A DNA stretch of 64,000 nucleotides, taken from contig CM035227.1 in NCBI GenBank assembly GCA_020226215.1, positions 28,337,866 through 28,401,865 of the forward strand, in the 5' to 3' direction. A program made the translations under genes and the position numbers. The notes under the pieces are model-generated. The model ran no database searches. It worked only from the letters and a program-made list of their open reading frames with translations, and was not told where the DNA came from. Shown here in pieces: positions 1-11,633 of this stretch (its first letter is position 1; each line of letters starts with the position of its first letter). The DNA is from Sindora glabra. Lineage: Eukaryota > Streptophyta > Magnoliopsida > Fabales > Fabaceae.

Positions 1-765
1 GTGGAAATCTTATGCATCTCAGAGCATATTCATTCATTTATGAATATGATGATTCTTCTTTTTGTCCTTTCTCCCAAATCGGATGCTGGTATGATGATAT
101 ATACTTCCCAGTTCGCATATATATTATGCTCCAAAAACCAAAGTTGCATGCTCTTTTCTTTTCTTTTTATATATAAAACACTAAAGATGATTCATGTGCG
201 TATACTGAGTTCCAAGTGGTAGGTAAGAAGAAACGCAAACCTAGATCATTCCTTTTCTCGTATTGTTGGTCCCACTATGCCCGCTGTTGGAGCATTCTTT
301 AGGCGGAAAATAAATTACGTGTTATATTATTCACTTTTACTAAGGTTTATTTTATTTACACTAGCATTCATTTTCAAAAATGTATTTTCATTTTTATTTT
401 CAAAAGAATCTGGGTAAAAACTTGCACATCCCTAAATATAGTCAGAATTTCTGACTACTTGGTTATGCGCCCCGCTCACCATATATTATATAGTACTTCA
501 GTAAATAATTTTTTTATAAAAATATATTTTTCAAACGAAATCAAAGAATGTTAAAAGTGCTTAACGCAACCAACCATCTATAAAAATTGGTTCAATTTTT
601 TGAAATTAGTTTTTCAAAACCCCCCTCTGCCCCCCTTCTCCGTTTGATTTATCTTCTCTTTCGAGTTTTCTTCGTCAAAATAATGGACAAGAATAAGATG
701 CTTTTAACTTATTTTCATAATGATCGCACTTGATCGTAGTTAATCACATGTACTTTTATTAATAT
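1..765. other. AT-rich gene-free stretch
   Basis: A 73-codon open frame runs in from the left edge (1-222, starting with GTG) but has no recognisable domain and an unremarkable composition, so I do not call it a gene. The rest is AT-rich with no motif, repeat or exon that I recognise. Confidence 0.5.
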
Positions 766-1500
766 TATTTCCTTCATTTTTTTTATTTATCGTATTTTAA
801 AAAAAAATTGTTCTTTTTTATCTATCACTTTAGAATTCTAATGAAATATTAAATATATTTTTTTAAATGTATCATTCTCTTTCATTAATAAATGCTTTAT
901 TATTTTATACTATTAATTAACTTACATTTATTTCTTTATATTTTTCTCTTTATTTTTAACTATCTTGAATTTTGTGCATAAAGAATAATCTTAGAATTCC
1001 AATAAAATATTAAATATTTTTTTTCAAATCTATCATTCTCTTTCATTAATAAATGCTTTATTATTTTATACTATTAATTAACTTATATTTATTTTTTTAT
1101 ATTTTTCTCCCTATTTTTAACTATTTTAAATTTTGTACATAAAGAATAATCTTGTAAAACTTATTAAAAATAAATAAATTTAACTACTTTCTTAATATAT
1201 ATGAAATCGATTAACGGTAACATATAAATAAAAATAGAGGGAGTAGTTAAAGACTTTTATTATGTTAAAGTGCTTGTTAATGAGTTAAAGTGCATGTTAG
1301 TTGTTACTGATTAATTATTATGTTACCATAAAAGATAATCTTGTAAAACTCATTAAAAATAAATAAATTTAATTATTTTTTTATTATATGTGAAATTAAT
1401 TAATGATGATAGATAAATAGAAACGGAGGGAGTAGTTAAAGGCTTTTATTATGTTAAAGTGCATGTTAGTTGTTAATGATTAATTATTATGTTACCAATA
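766..1500. repeat. Stowaway-like MITE with internally duplicated arms
   Basis: The left end (tatttccttcattttt, about 766) and the right end (aaaatagagggagta, about 1246) form weak inverted termini of the Stowaway (Tc1/mariner MITE) type, whose usual end is CTCCCTCCGT. Inside, a unit of about 160 bp is present twice in tandem (about 831-990 and 992-1152). A second copy of the right arm with its flank follows (about 1154-1325 and 1342-1495), again ending in cggagggagta. The layout suggests a MITE plus a local duplication of its 3' half with flanking host DNA. Family assignment rests on terminal bases only. Confidence 0.5.
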
Positions 1501-2540
1501 TGCTATATGTACACGTATTAATCACGAAGCTACCCATGTGCCCTCAAGGGCCCATCTTCCTACGTAATCAATTCCCTTCATGGGTATTCTTGTTGTATCT
1601 ACTTTTTATGAATTTACATTATATATATGTAAACCGAATAAATTAAATTAAATATATAATTTAAAATAATATTCTGATCAAATTTAATCTTAATTATTTA
1701 TATCACAATAAGTACATTATTTCCTAAGAACTTATGTAACAAAAGTCTGAATAGATCTTATATATCATTAATTTATAAAAAATACTTACGTAAATATTGC
1801 TTATGATGTTATCCTCAAATATTATCATTTAAATATTACCAATTAAAAATGTGTAGGCATATTTTGTCCTGTATTCAATAGTGATTATTGAATAAAAATA
1901 GAAATAAATAATCATTTATTATTAATTAAGATAGAAGGGAGTTAAGTGATTATTAGATAAAATGGATACACAAATTCTTAATTAGCATTTGAATAATAAA
2001 GACTACAAACGATGTGGTAGATAAGGCGTACTTAAATATTTCTCTTCAGTTGAAAGCAAAATCTGAATTGAATGTTCACCTATTATAGTCAAATCATTTA
2101 AAGCAGAGCCCTAAGTTTCAAATATTTAATTTAAGTAGCATTTCAATTTTTTTAATAAAAACTTATTTTAATATTAAGTTTAATTTCAAATTTTTGCATG
2201 TGTAATTTAATAAAGGTAGCAAAAAAAAGGATTTTTTTTTAATAAATCAAGGCATAGATAATTGACCAAGCAGCATAACATTCATGTACGATTTGGGTTA
2301 ATCCAACCATAATAATGATAAAGCGAATTATTTTCACTTCTATTGACAAGTCATAAACTATATACCTATTATCTCATCTATTTTTATATATAACCTAAAC
2401 ACAATTTAGAAATAATTGTTTGGCAAAATGTACACAATAAAAATAATATTTGCCTTTTCAGTTTATATATAGTGGGATTAGGAATGACATCACGCAATTT
2501 AAAATTTAATTATGCTTTTTTATTTGCCAAAAAAAATTAT
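1501..2540. other. AT-rich gene-free stretch
   Basis: I see no exon, RNA gene or clear repeat here. Confidence 0.4.
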
Positions 2541-2690
2541 ATGCATTAAAAATGAGATTCAAAATTAGGCTCAAAATGAAAATTAAATTTTTTTATTAAA
2601 TATAAAATAATAAAATAAATTTATAAAATTTAATCTCATACATATAAAAAATTTTGAAATTCAGATTTAGATCTCATTTTTTATATATAG
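2541..2690. repeat. MITE-like family A, copy 1
   Basis: About 150 bp with inverted ends (aaaatgagattcaaaat on the left, gatttagatctcatttt on the right) around a very AT-rich core that contains aataaatttataaaatttaat. The same core recurs at about 9965-10085 continuing at 18160-18205, at 24764-24905 and at 62848-62985, so this is a dispersed family in this genome. Superfamily unknown. Confidence 0.5.
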
Positions 2691-3129
2691 TATTTTAAAA
2701 GATCCAGAATATAAAAATTATTCAAAACAATGATCTTTCAAACAGATATAATAAGTGATCAATTCAAATGTAAAATAATATATTAAATGATCACAAAATA
2801 AAAAATCCTTACATTCAAATTACCTCAATTTTAATTATTTTGCCCATAAATACATTTTAAATTTATGCAATTAAAAAACATAATGAAATTCAAAATATAA
2901 ATTTATTTTAAAAATTAATGTCATCATTAAATCAAAATAAATATAGGAATAAATTTTTTATTTTAACTAGATTCCTTTAACATGTTTCTTTTAGAAACAT
3001 AAATTAATTTAAAATTTTAAAATGAAATATTCAAAATAATATTAGTATTGTTCAACAATGCACTTTACTTGGTCTATGTAAGACTCATGGTAAAATAAAA
3101 ATTTTATAAATATAAATAGTATGTATAAA

Positions 3130-3790
3130 AATGATACTAAAAAAATTCATAAATACCATATGTTCAATAAAAAATATTTATAACAAAAGAGATTATGTAA
3201 AAAAAATTAAAAAATATAATATGTTAGTTTTAGACATAATAATCATGCTTAAAAATATACAAATATCATTACATTCTCTCCTTTGGGAGGAGAATGTAAT
3301 ATGTAAAGATCCTCCTAACATTGAAACCAATTAGGATAATATATTATTATTATAAATTTATCTCCTTTGAGCAAATAAAATAGATAATAATAAAATAAAT
3401 CTAGAAATTAAATTTCTTTACTAAACTAATTTCTAATTACAACTCTCTTTTGGTAGATCATTGAATAAAATAATTAAAAATTATTTTACCAAGCTCATTT
3501 TTAATTATAATACATACTTACCTCTTTTAAAAGGTAATTATGTAAAATAACTAAAAATTAATCTTATAAATATTTATTAACAACTTGAAGGCTTATGAAT
3601 TACAATGAATAATTTTACTTTAGTAATAATTATTCAAATCAAGTCATAAGTCTCCCAAAAGAACAAGAATATTAAAATTAAGCTCATAATTATAAATTAA
3701 ATTATTGAAAATAATAATAATATAATCAACTTATTAAGAAGTGTTAAATAATATGCACTAATAGTAATTATCAAAATCATATTACATCAC
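3130..3790. repeat. diverged direct repeat, left copy (possible old LTR)
   Basis: Pairs with about 4150-4740 in the same orientation. Shared landmarks in the same order are a hairpin followed by gtaaagatc-tcctaa-attgaaacca, then gaataattttacttta-taataattattcaa, then a block ending near gtgtt-aata-atgcac. Copies are strongly diverged, so exact ends cannot be set. The spacing of about 1 kb and same orientation would suit LTRs of a small non-autonomous retroelement, but no primer site or TG/CA ends were found. Confidence 0.45.
3268..3300. repeat. perfect 11-bp-arm hairpin
   Basis: attacattctc (3268-3278) and gagaatgtaat (3290-3300) are exact reverse complements around an 11-nt spacer. The second direct-repeat copy (about 4273-4305) has a decayed version, so the hairpin belongs to the repeat. 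Confidence 0.7.
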
Positions 3791-4149
3791 AATAAAATCT
3801 CAAGATTAATTTTTTTTACTTAAGTAAAAGAAAATATTGCTTGATTCCTAATGTCACATCACTAAAATTATTTCAAATAAGAATTTTTACAAAATGTCAT
3901 CACTTTGTCACATTAAGGATGAAATAAAAACCAATACTCCATCAAATTAACTAAAGGCAAAATATTGGCAAGAAAAATACTTAATGTATAATATTTCATT
4001 CACCTTATATTTTGCACAATAATTATCTTATCATTAAATCTCAAATGTAGCAAATAAGAACCTTAATAAATAATTACAAAAAATATAAATTTTTATTTTC
4101 ACTAATAAAATTCTCTTTAAGACAACAATTATCCAAAGTAATTTCTATG

Positions 4150-4740
4150 ATGGGATAAAAATAAATTAATGAAGTAAAAGATATTGTGCATGATGTTATT
4201 AAAAAAATATAAAATACTAGTTCATAGGTACATAAATAATAAAAACATTTAAGAGTATAAGAAAAAAAATCACTACATTCTCTCTTCTGAGTAGAGAAAG
4301 CATTATGTAAAGATCTTCCTAATATTGAAACCAACCAGGACAATCCTCTAAAATTAAGAACTTATCCCTTTTGGGAAGATGAATTCTCAATAATAATTTG
4401 TCCAAAAAATGTTTCAATAAGCTAATTTTTAATTAAAACATACAACCACCCCTTTACGCAGGTAATTGTATGAAACAATTAAAAAAATAATCCCATAAAT
4501 TTTTATAACACAAAGACTTTATAAATCAATATGAATAATTTTACTTTAATAATAATTATTCAAAATTAATCTAAAAGTCTTTCAAAAAAAGTTCAAGTTT
4601 AAAAATTGCCCAAAACTTTCATTCAAATAGTTTTACTAAATTAATAATTTGTAAAATATGATCAATCCATAACGAAGTGCTTTACAAGATGCACCTATAT
4701 TAATCATAAGAACCCTACGTTGTATTGAAATCCACAATTT
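4150..4740. repeat. diverged direct repeat, right copy
   Basis: Same-orientation partner of about 3130-3790 (landmarks listed there). No coding content; an 89-codon minus-strand frame across it has no family resemblance. Confidence 0.45.
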
Positions 4741-7518
4741 AAAGTTTCATTCCATACAAAATATTTAAATAATTATTTTGAATCATTTAAATATATAAAT
4801 ATATATCATAAATATTTAATAAGTAAAAAAATAATCATTTTTAATGAGTTTTTATATTTTAAACTAAAAATAGCTCCTTTTCAATAACTTCATTTTAAGC
4901 TCATAAATTTGTTCTTATGACAATTAAATATAAAGGAAGTTAAACAAATAAAAGTTATAAACTATGAAAGTTAAATTTCACACATCTTAAGTAAGAAGTA
5001 TTTTATATTATCTCTAAAATTGGCAACTTATAACTAATATTAAAAATAATGAATTAATAAATAGATAAAAAGAAGAGTACTTCTATTATATTACTTTCCA
5101 TTTCCTTTTAGCTTTCTATCATTAAAATGTGGATTAAACTTTTTCAGCACATTTCCAGTCAACTTTGGATAGGAAATTCACTGGAGGATGAGTGGACTCT
5201 GCCATTCAAACTCACCTCCTCCAAAAAACAGTAAAATTTGATCACAAAATGCAATTTTCAACGGCAATAAATGTATTGTATGAAAAAACAAAAAAGTTAA
5301 AAAAGTATCTTTCAAATTCATCCAATTCATTTTAAATTATTAGTAAATAAATTATGTACAATAAATATTAAAAAAATTATAAATTAAAATAAAATAATTG
5401 TGTTAAAATTGTGGAGAAAAATTGTAAAAGCCGTGAATCAACTTTAATAATACACAATAAATATAAAAAAATCAAACCCCAAATTGGATCTGAAATCCAA
5501 AAATAAAATTTCAAATTCTTCTACTACAAATTAAATAATAAGAAAAACCATTAAAAATCATCAAGCATTTAAAGCCATTAAAAGGGATATGTATATAATA
5601 TCGCAAACAATGATAACGTCTCTTCTATCCAATAATCAAATTGGAAAGCTCAGTATATCGTCAAATTAATATTGAAAATGTTTTAATGTAGTATCAATTT
5701 TAAAAATTTTACATCAATTTAATATCATTAGTTATCAAAATTTGCATGAAAAGCTATTTTTACTTGGAACATGGAGTTTACTTTATTCTATTATGATCTT
5801 TTTTTGAAATAACAACATATGCTAATTTGAGAGCCTATGAAAAATGTAAAGAATTAAGAATTTATGATTTAAGAATTTGGCTTAAAAAAAAGGGTGGGGG
5901 ACAGCTTTGACATTTCAAATAAATTCCAATTCGTTTTATTAGAAAAAAAGGGGGTGGGGGCTAAGATGCTCAGAACTGGGATTAACCATCAACTGTCATC
6001 TTATGACTCTACTTTTTTCACAATGCATTTTTTTATATGTTAAATTTTTTTATATATTAAATAGTTAACAATTTATATTAAATTTTAATTTTTTAAATAA
6101 AATGTTTAAGGTAATGAATTATAATAAAAATTTATTAATAAAATCGATTCATTCATATATTAAAATTTATCTAATGCATAATACAGCCAAGCAAAGCTCA
6201 CTCCACGCCCCAACTTTCCACCAAACTTTGGGGGGAAAAAAGAAAAAGAGGGAAACGTTTCTTTGGCGCATCCACTTCGTTGGTCCATAAGCATCATTGT
6301 CGACAATATTTTCCTGTACTTGTTTCATCGTCAATTTGTGTGAACTTTCAACTGTCAACTAAAGTTTCGTGGCCATTTTTTCCTTTTCCTTTTATTCACA
6401 TTTTTCCTATAGTGTATATTTCGTTAAGGCTATCAGCAGCAGTAAGGGGAAGATAACACAGCTCGGGAGCTAAAATGGGCTAACCTATTTAAATTCATGT
6501 TTAAACGAACTTCCTTTTTCAAAGTTCAACTCATAAAAAAAGTGCAGATATAAGTTAGCCATTGTCTTTGTAAAAGGAATATATATATCCATTGTATTTA
6601 TAAATGCAAAGAGCTACTTTTTTCATTGTGTGTCATAAAATACAAAGGCAGTATCGAAGTGTATTGGGACACAAGAGGAGACTCAAAAAAGGCCAAAACA
6701 AAAAGAAACAAAGCTCATGGCCTTAGTGCCCCTACGACAACAAAGCTAAAATAAAAAACGATTGGTCATTCTTGATCACGACATCCAAGAAAAATATCGA
6801 CAAATAGTCATACAGAACTTCAAAAGGTACAGCTGCAACTTTCATTTGGATAACACGCACTTGTTGAATGAAATTGTTATATTTACCGGTGGGTACGGGG
6901 CTTATTTAGAAAAAGGATACAAAGCATACAGTTGAATTGGAGGTAGGATGCAAAATAAAATTAAAAAGAAAATTAAAATTACGTACTTTTTGATTTATTT
7001 TAATAATCTTCCACTAAGAAAAGAGTAGAAGTTTCCAAAAACACAATTGTTAATTATATAGTGCAGCTAGGTTAATGAAGAGAACGAAGTTGAGATTTTT
7101 AAACCATTAAAAATCACTCAAAATTGTTTCAAACTAATATTTATAGTTTTAATTGGTTTGTCATTTAATTATAGGTAGTTTTGGTTTTGATTTTTCAAAT
7201 GATGGTTTACTACAATCAATTTGAAAAGGGCTCCTTAATCGGATCAAGTTACCTAATAATACTCTTATTCGCAACAATTTTGGTTATTTTCATGAGATTT
7301 TAAACTTTATTGTCTAGAAGAATACTACGTTTAAATTATTTTTCATGCATATTCGATAATTGGAGAGCCATTACTAGGATTCCTAATTTTTATCCGATCT
7401 CATAAAATATTCATTATTCATTAACCCAGGTACACCATATAACAATTATGTTTATTTTATATAATACTTATTCTATTTACCATATCATTCTATTTACTAT
7501 ATAATAATTATATTTTAA
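4741..7518. other. gene-free stretch upstream of the kinase pseudogene
   Basis: AT-rich. A slightly more GC-rich island lies at about 6180-6420. I looked for the missing lectin, EGF or PAN part of the receptor kinase downstream and did not find it. Two short G-rich runs (about 5888-5900 and 5949-5960) lie 60 bp apart. Confidence 0.4.
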
Positions 7519-8803
7519 TGTTTCTTGTTAGATAAGGTAGGAAGTTTCAAGAATGCGGACATAAATTCTGGATTTGTTTCTTATATTGAGGTTTCAAATG
7601 CTGGAAGCAAAGGCAAAGGAAGCAGAAGTAAACATACCAAAGTTGTTGTGGTCGTCGTGATATCAACATTGGTTGTCATTTTTAGTCTTCTTCTTCTAGG
7701 AGTAGGATTATCCAGGAGATAGCCAAAATCGCCCAGTTCTCCCCTAGGGAGTTCAGAGGAAGACAATTTCTTGGAGAATTCAACCGGGATGCCTATCCGT
7801 TACAGCTACAAAGATCTTCAAACTGTAGCTAACAACTCCGTGAAGCTTGGACATGGCGAATTTGGCAAAGTTTATAAAGGAGTTCTACCGGATTGAACTC
7901 AAGTAGCCGTGAAAAAGTTTGAGGGCATCGGCCAAGGGGAAGAAGGAGTTTCGAGCTGAAGTTAGCATTATTGGCAGCATTCATCATCTCCATTTGGTCA
8001 GGCTTAAAGGTTTTTGTGCTGAAGGAATTCATAGGCTTCTTGCTTATGAATACATGACAAATGGTTCATTGGATAAATGGATATTCAAGAGAGACAGAGA
8101 ATTCTTGTTGGATTGGAATACGAGGTTCAATATAGCACTAGGAACAGCAAAAGGATTGGCAAACTTACATGAAGATTGTGACTCTAAGATTGTTCATTGT
8201 GACATAAAACCAGAAAATGTGCTTCTTGACGACAATTTCATGGCAAAAGTTTCGGATTTTGGTTTGGCTAAGCTCATGACTAGCGAACAAAGCCATGTTT
8301 TTACAACATTAAGGGGCACAAGAGGCTACCTTGCACCGGAGTGGATCACAAACTATGCTATATCAGAGAAAAGCGATGTTTACAGTTATGGGATGGTGTT
8401 GCTAGAGATCATTGGAGGAAGAAAAAACTATGACCCGAATCAGAGTTCGGAGAAATCCCATTTCCCGTCTTACGTTTTCAAGATGATGGATGAAGGGAAG
8501 CTGAGAGACATTCTGGATTCAAACCTGGAAATAGAGGAAGAAGATGAGAGGCTTCCGACTGCTGTTAAGGTTGCATTGTGGTGTATACGGGAAGACATGG
8601 GTTTGAGGCCTCCAATGACAAAAGTTGTACAAATGCTTGAGGGTCTTTGCCCTATTCCCAAGCCACCAACGTCTTCTCCTGTGAGTTCTCGTCTTTTCCC
8701 CAATTTCTTACAATCAACGAGGGGAGAAGGCACTTCTTCAGGGCCAACAGAATTTATTAGTGATGCGAAACTTTCTGCAGTTAGGCTTTCAGGACCAAGA
8801 TGA
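7519..8803 (+). pseudogene. broken SD2-5-type G-type lectin S-receptor-like Ser/Thr kinase, 3' half
   Basis: The intact family member is a plasma-membrane receptor kinase with outer bulb-lectin, EGF and PAN regions, one membrane span and a cytoplasmic kinase. Here homology begins abruptly at a conserved Cys (7519, just after an in-frame TAA). It keeps the juxtamembrane GSF...GFVSY segment, a hydrophobic span (about 7636-7710) and a nearly complete non-RD kinase: G-x-G-x-x-G loop, AVKK lysine, VHCDIKPEN catalytic loop, DFG, APEW and a conserved C-terminus ending RLSGPR. Lesions: in-frame TAG at 7720-7722, TGA at 7894-7896 (the family has Gly there), one extra G in gggg at 7936-7939 shifting the frame, and a lost codon in the NNFS motif. 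The 294-codon open frame from 7919 is only what remains after the frameshift. Kinase-family call is sure; functional loss is very likely. Confidence 0.88.
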
Positions 8804-9964
8804 CAATAACTTTTTTCTTTCTTCTTTGTAATATAAATGGGTGTTGTAATTGTTGAGGAAATGGGTATTTATGTAGAGCCATCACATTACGGTTAGCTAC
8901 TGTTGTATAGAGTTTTCATAAATCATATCCTGTCCTTGTAAATTTGTTAAGTTATCCAGGCTTAGCAATGAGAATGATAGTTAGCCGCTATTCCCTTCTC
9001 CGCTTTCTTTATGGATCAAGTTGAATGAGAAGATACATACGCAGTTTTTTTTTGTTTTTTGGTAGATGCTGATCTTTGACTTACTTGAGAAGACAGATAA
9101 TGACACAATATCTCAAATGCTGTTGAACAGTAAGATAAAAATTAAATACAATAGTTCAAGTAAACATGCCTTCCTTCAACTTTGTCACTTAAATAATGAC
9201 ATTATCTAATTCAGGTAAATATTGTCCTTCGAGAAAATATACATTCCTTCTAGTGATTATCTGAGATCTCCAAGATGCTTCAAATGAATTGCACCGATAA
9301 CTATGAATGCAAGTTAAAGTCTCGCATACTTCTCCAGTTTTCACTATGATTAGAGACCGTACTTTTCCCCAAAATGTAACAGAAATGGGACCAAAATGTT
9401 CACAAAACTTTTCTTAAAGAAAGACAATGTTAGAAATAAGGGCGCTCTAACTAGGGAGCTGTAGATTGGTTCGAAGCTTTAAGCAAAAAGTGGGTTAAAC
9501 TTTTCCCGACAAATCTTTCCTCAATTTCTCTGAGTACTCAAAAATCAGAATTGTTATTTGGTTTACAATGACAACTCGTTCCTCCAGGAATTTCTTATTA
9601 CATTAAAATTTTATTTTAATTTTCAAAATATTTAATTTATTTTAATTTCATCACTAAAGTTTTAAAATAAAATAAAATTTTAATCCACAAAAATTTGTAT
9701 CAATTTATTTCCAATAAGAAACTAAAATTTTATTTGAATTTAAAATTTCAAAAATTAAATTGATACAAATTACATTTAAAAAATAAAATTAATATAAATT
9801 AAATATTTCAAGAATTAAATCTTTCTTATTCATGAAAAAATGTAAGTAAATAACTTTAGTACTAATTCTTCTATTTCATTAACGAGTGGCCAATCAAATA
9901 TCCCTTTTGTTTCTTATTTTGCGAACGAGTTGCGCTTCCAATCTGGGAAGGAGGCCCAAATCTT
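8804..9964. other. former 3' flank of the kinase pseudogene, then AT-rich DNA
   Basis: The first 200 bases look like a plausible old 3' UTR. From about 9590 the DNA is AT-rich with internal inverted segments (for example aaattaaattgatacaaat against atttgtatcaatttatttcc) that suggest a decayed MITE. No gene seen. Confidence 0.4.
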
Positions 9965-10085
9965 TTGTGACATAATTAAGCAATATGAATAAAAATAAAA
10001 TTAAAAAATAAAATTTGAATATAAATTAAAAATTTATTAAATACTATATAATGAAATAAATTTATAAAATTTAATCTAATATATA
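9965..10085. repeat. MITE-like family A, copy 2, split by the copia insertion
   Basis: Contains the family core aaataaatttataaaatttaatct and stops at the copia element's target duplication ATATA (10081-10085). It resumes at 18160 (atataaatataaaaaattt...) on the far side of the element, so the retrotransposon landed inside it. Confidence 0.55.
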
Positions 10086-10261
10086 TGTTGGAAAAAAAAT
10101 TCATACGAAGAATTTTAATACAGATTACTTATTTGATTCGTAAATGATGTTGATTTCCACTGTTGATGCACTGGTTCACACGATATACAGGAATCACAAT
10201 GAACTCCTTGCTTGATTTTCACGATGATTACACGCACCACCCAAATCACAGTCTTACAGAG

Positions 10262-10303
<42 letters not shown>

Positions 10304-10538
10304 TTTTCTGACATATTTTCTAAAAATTGAACTCTGCAGTTTTTGTCCCTTTCCTGATATGACTTCTACCTGCACTAGTAATTGTTGTCCATTTTCAAAA
10401 AATGGGAGGGAGGTAGTTATCAAAATAACCACCTCCAAAAATTGAATTTAATAAAAAATAAATTAAATAAGAAATATTTTCTTTATATATAAGATGTGGG
10501 TCCCCCGTTATGGGTGTACCCCACATCTATATTTTACA
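10086..10538 (-). repeat. copia element 1, 3' LTR
   Basis: 453 bp, TG...CA in plus-strand terms, matching 17735-18159 along its length. It is longer than its partner because of a (CA)17 microsatellite at 10264-10297 where the partner has a short (GA) run. The purine-rich stretch just outside its inner end, gagtaggaga on the minus strand (complement of 10539-10548), is the likely polypurine tract. Confidence 0.93.
10264..10297. repeat. (CA)17 microsatellite inside the LTR
   Basis: Uninterrupted CA dinucleotides. The matching place in the other LTR is aaagagagagagagagag (17916-17933), so the tract arose or changed after insertion. Confidence 0.95.
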
Positions 10539-10548
10539 TCTCCTACTC

Positions 10549-11633
10549 GCACATAATGGGATGAGCCACATCGTATAACCTTCATTTCCCTTTTGGGTTT
10601 TCATACTTAGTACATCATTGTGGCCTGCGTGAACATGACGTCTTCTCGAGTGTTCTTGTACTAGAAATCCTGATGAAGGATTAGCACAAAACAACCTTAT
10701 CTTCTATTTGTTTATATTATGCTTCGGATGCCCTACATTATTCCATATACACTTTCTACTTGTAAATCTGATCTCTCGCGAGCTTCAATGTAAGCTCAGA
10801 TTACTATTTATATATGCATATTATCCACACTTATGAAGTTACCTAAATTAACTTCATAATGGACATATCTCAGACATTAGTATAATTGTGTATATGTTGG
10901 GAAATCTTTCTTTCGCCCGCATATCATTTTAATTTGAAAATAGTTACTTTCCTAATATTTTATCTCTTACACCATTTATATCATGATCATAAGATGCATA
11001 CTAAGGTAGCGAGCACTGTATCATCTTTCCATGATATCCTCAAAGTCGAAGGGTATCCATGAAAAAAAATTTCTTTTCTGGGACTCACACAGTAATGAAC
11101 CAAGGATCTTTCACTTGCTTCTCGTTTGCGGTTCTGTTACACATGTGGTATGAATAACATGCTACGGTATTTCCCTTTTAGCATAAGGGCACATGTTATT
11201 TTTATTAGTAATACCGTACAGACTTTAGTGCAGGCACACATAGTACCAAACCTGAATTCTTTCACATCATTGACTTCTCTTAACTTCTGTTTGTGAAGAA
11301 CTCATTGTCTGGCTACAGGTATAGTGGAAAGTGGGAGTATCCAAAAAAATGATCCATATTTGTACTTTGGATCTCATCTCCACTTTGGAGGCAACATATT
11401 TTATTTTGTATTACTTTTCTACTAAATGAATATTTCATATTATCATGTGGGTGAACATATGTCTCATCTCTGTCCACTCCTTATGAGCGTTAGAGGCAGT
11501 TGTTCATGTGAGAGAATTACCCTTATCAACCTATACGACATACATATAAGACATTTGTATACTCATACACACACTAAAACATTTGTAATTGAATGAAATA
11601 TATTTTGTTCATTTCAATTTCGAAAATGTTTGA
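10549..11633 (-). other. copia element 1, 3' non-coding region
   Basis: Lies between the end of the RNase H frame and the 3' LTR. No domain or long open frame; I see nothing that looks like an env-like gene. Confidence 0.6.

Noticed and set aside
7919..8803. Calling the 294-codon kinase frame an intact gene
   Set aside because: It starts at TTG in mid-domain; upstream homology in another frame shows a frameshift and two stops.
9030..9037. AGATACAT, complement of the EIN3-type octamer, after the kinase pseudogene
   Set aside because: No gene starts here; it serves as a reminder that the octamer occurs by chance in this AT-rich DNA.
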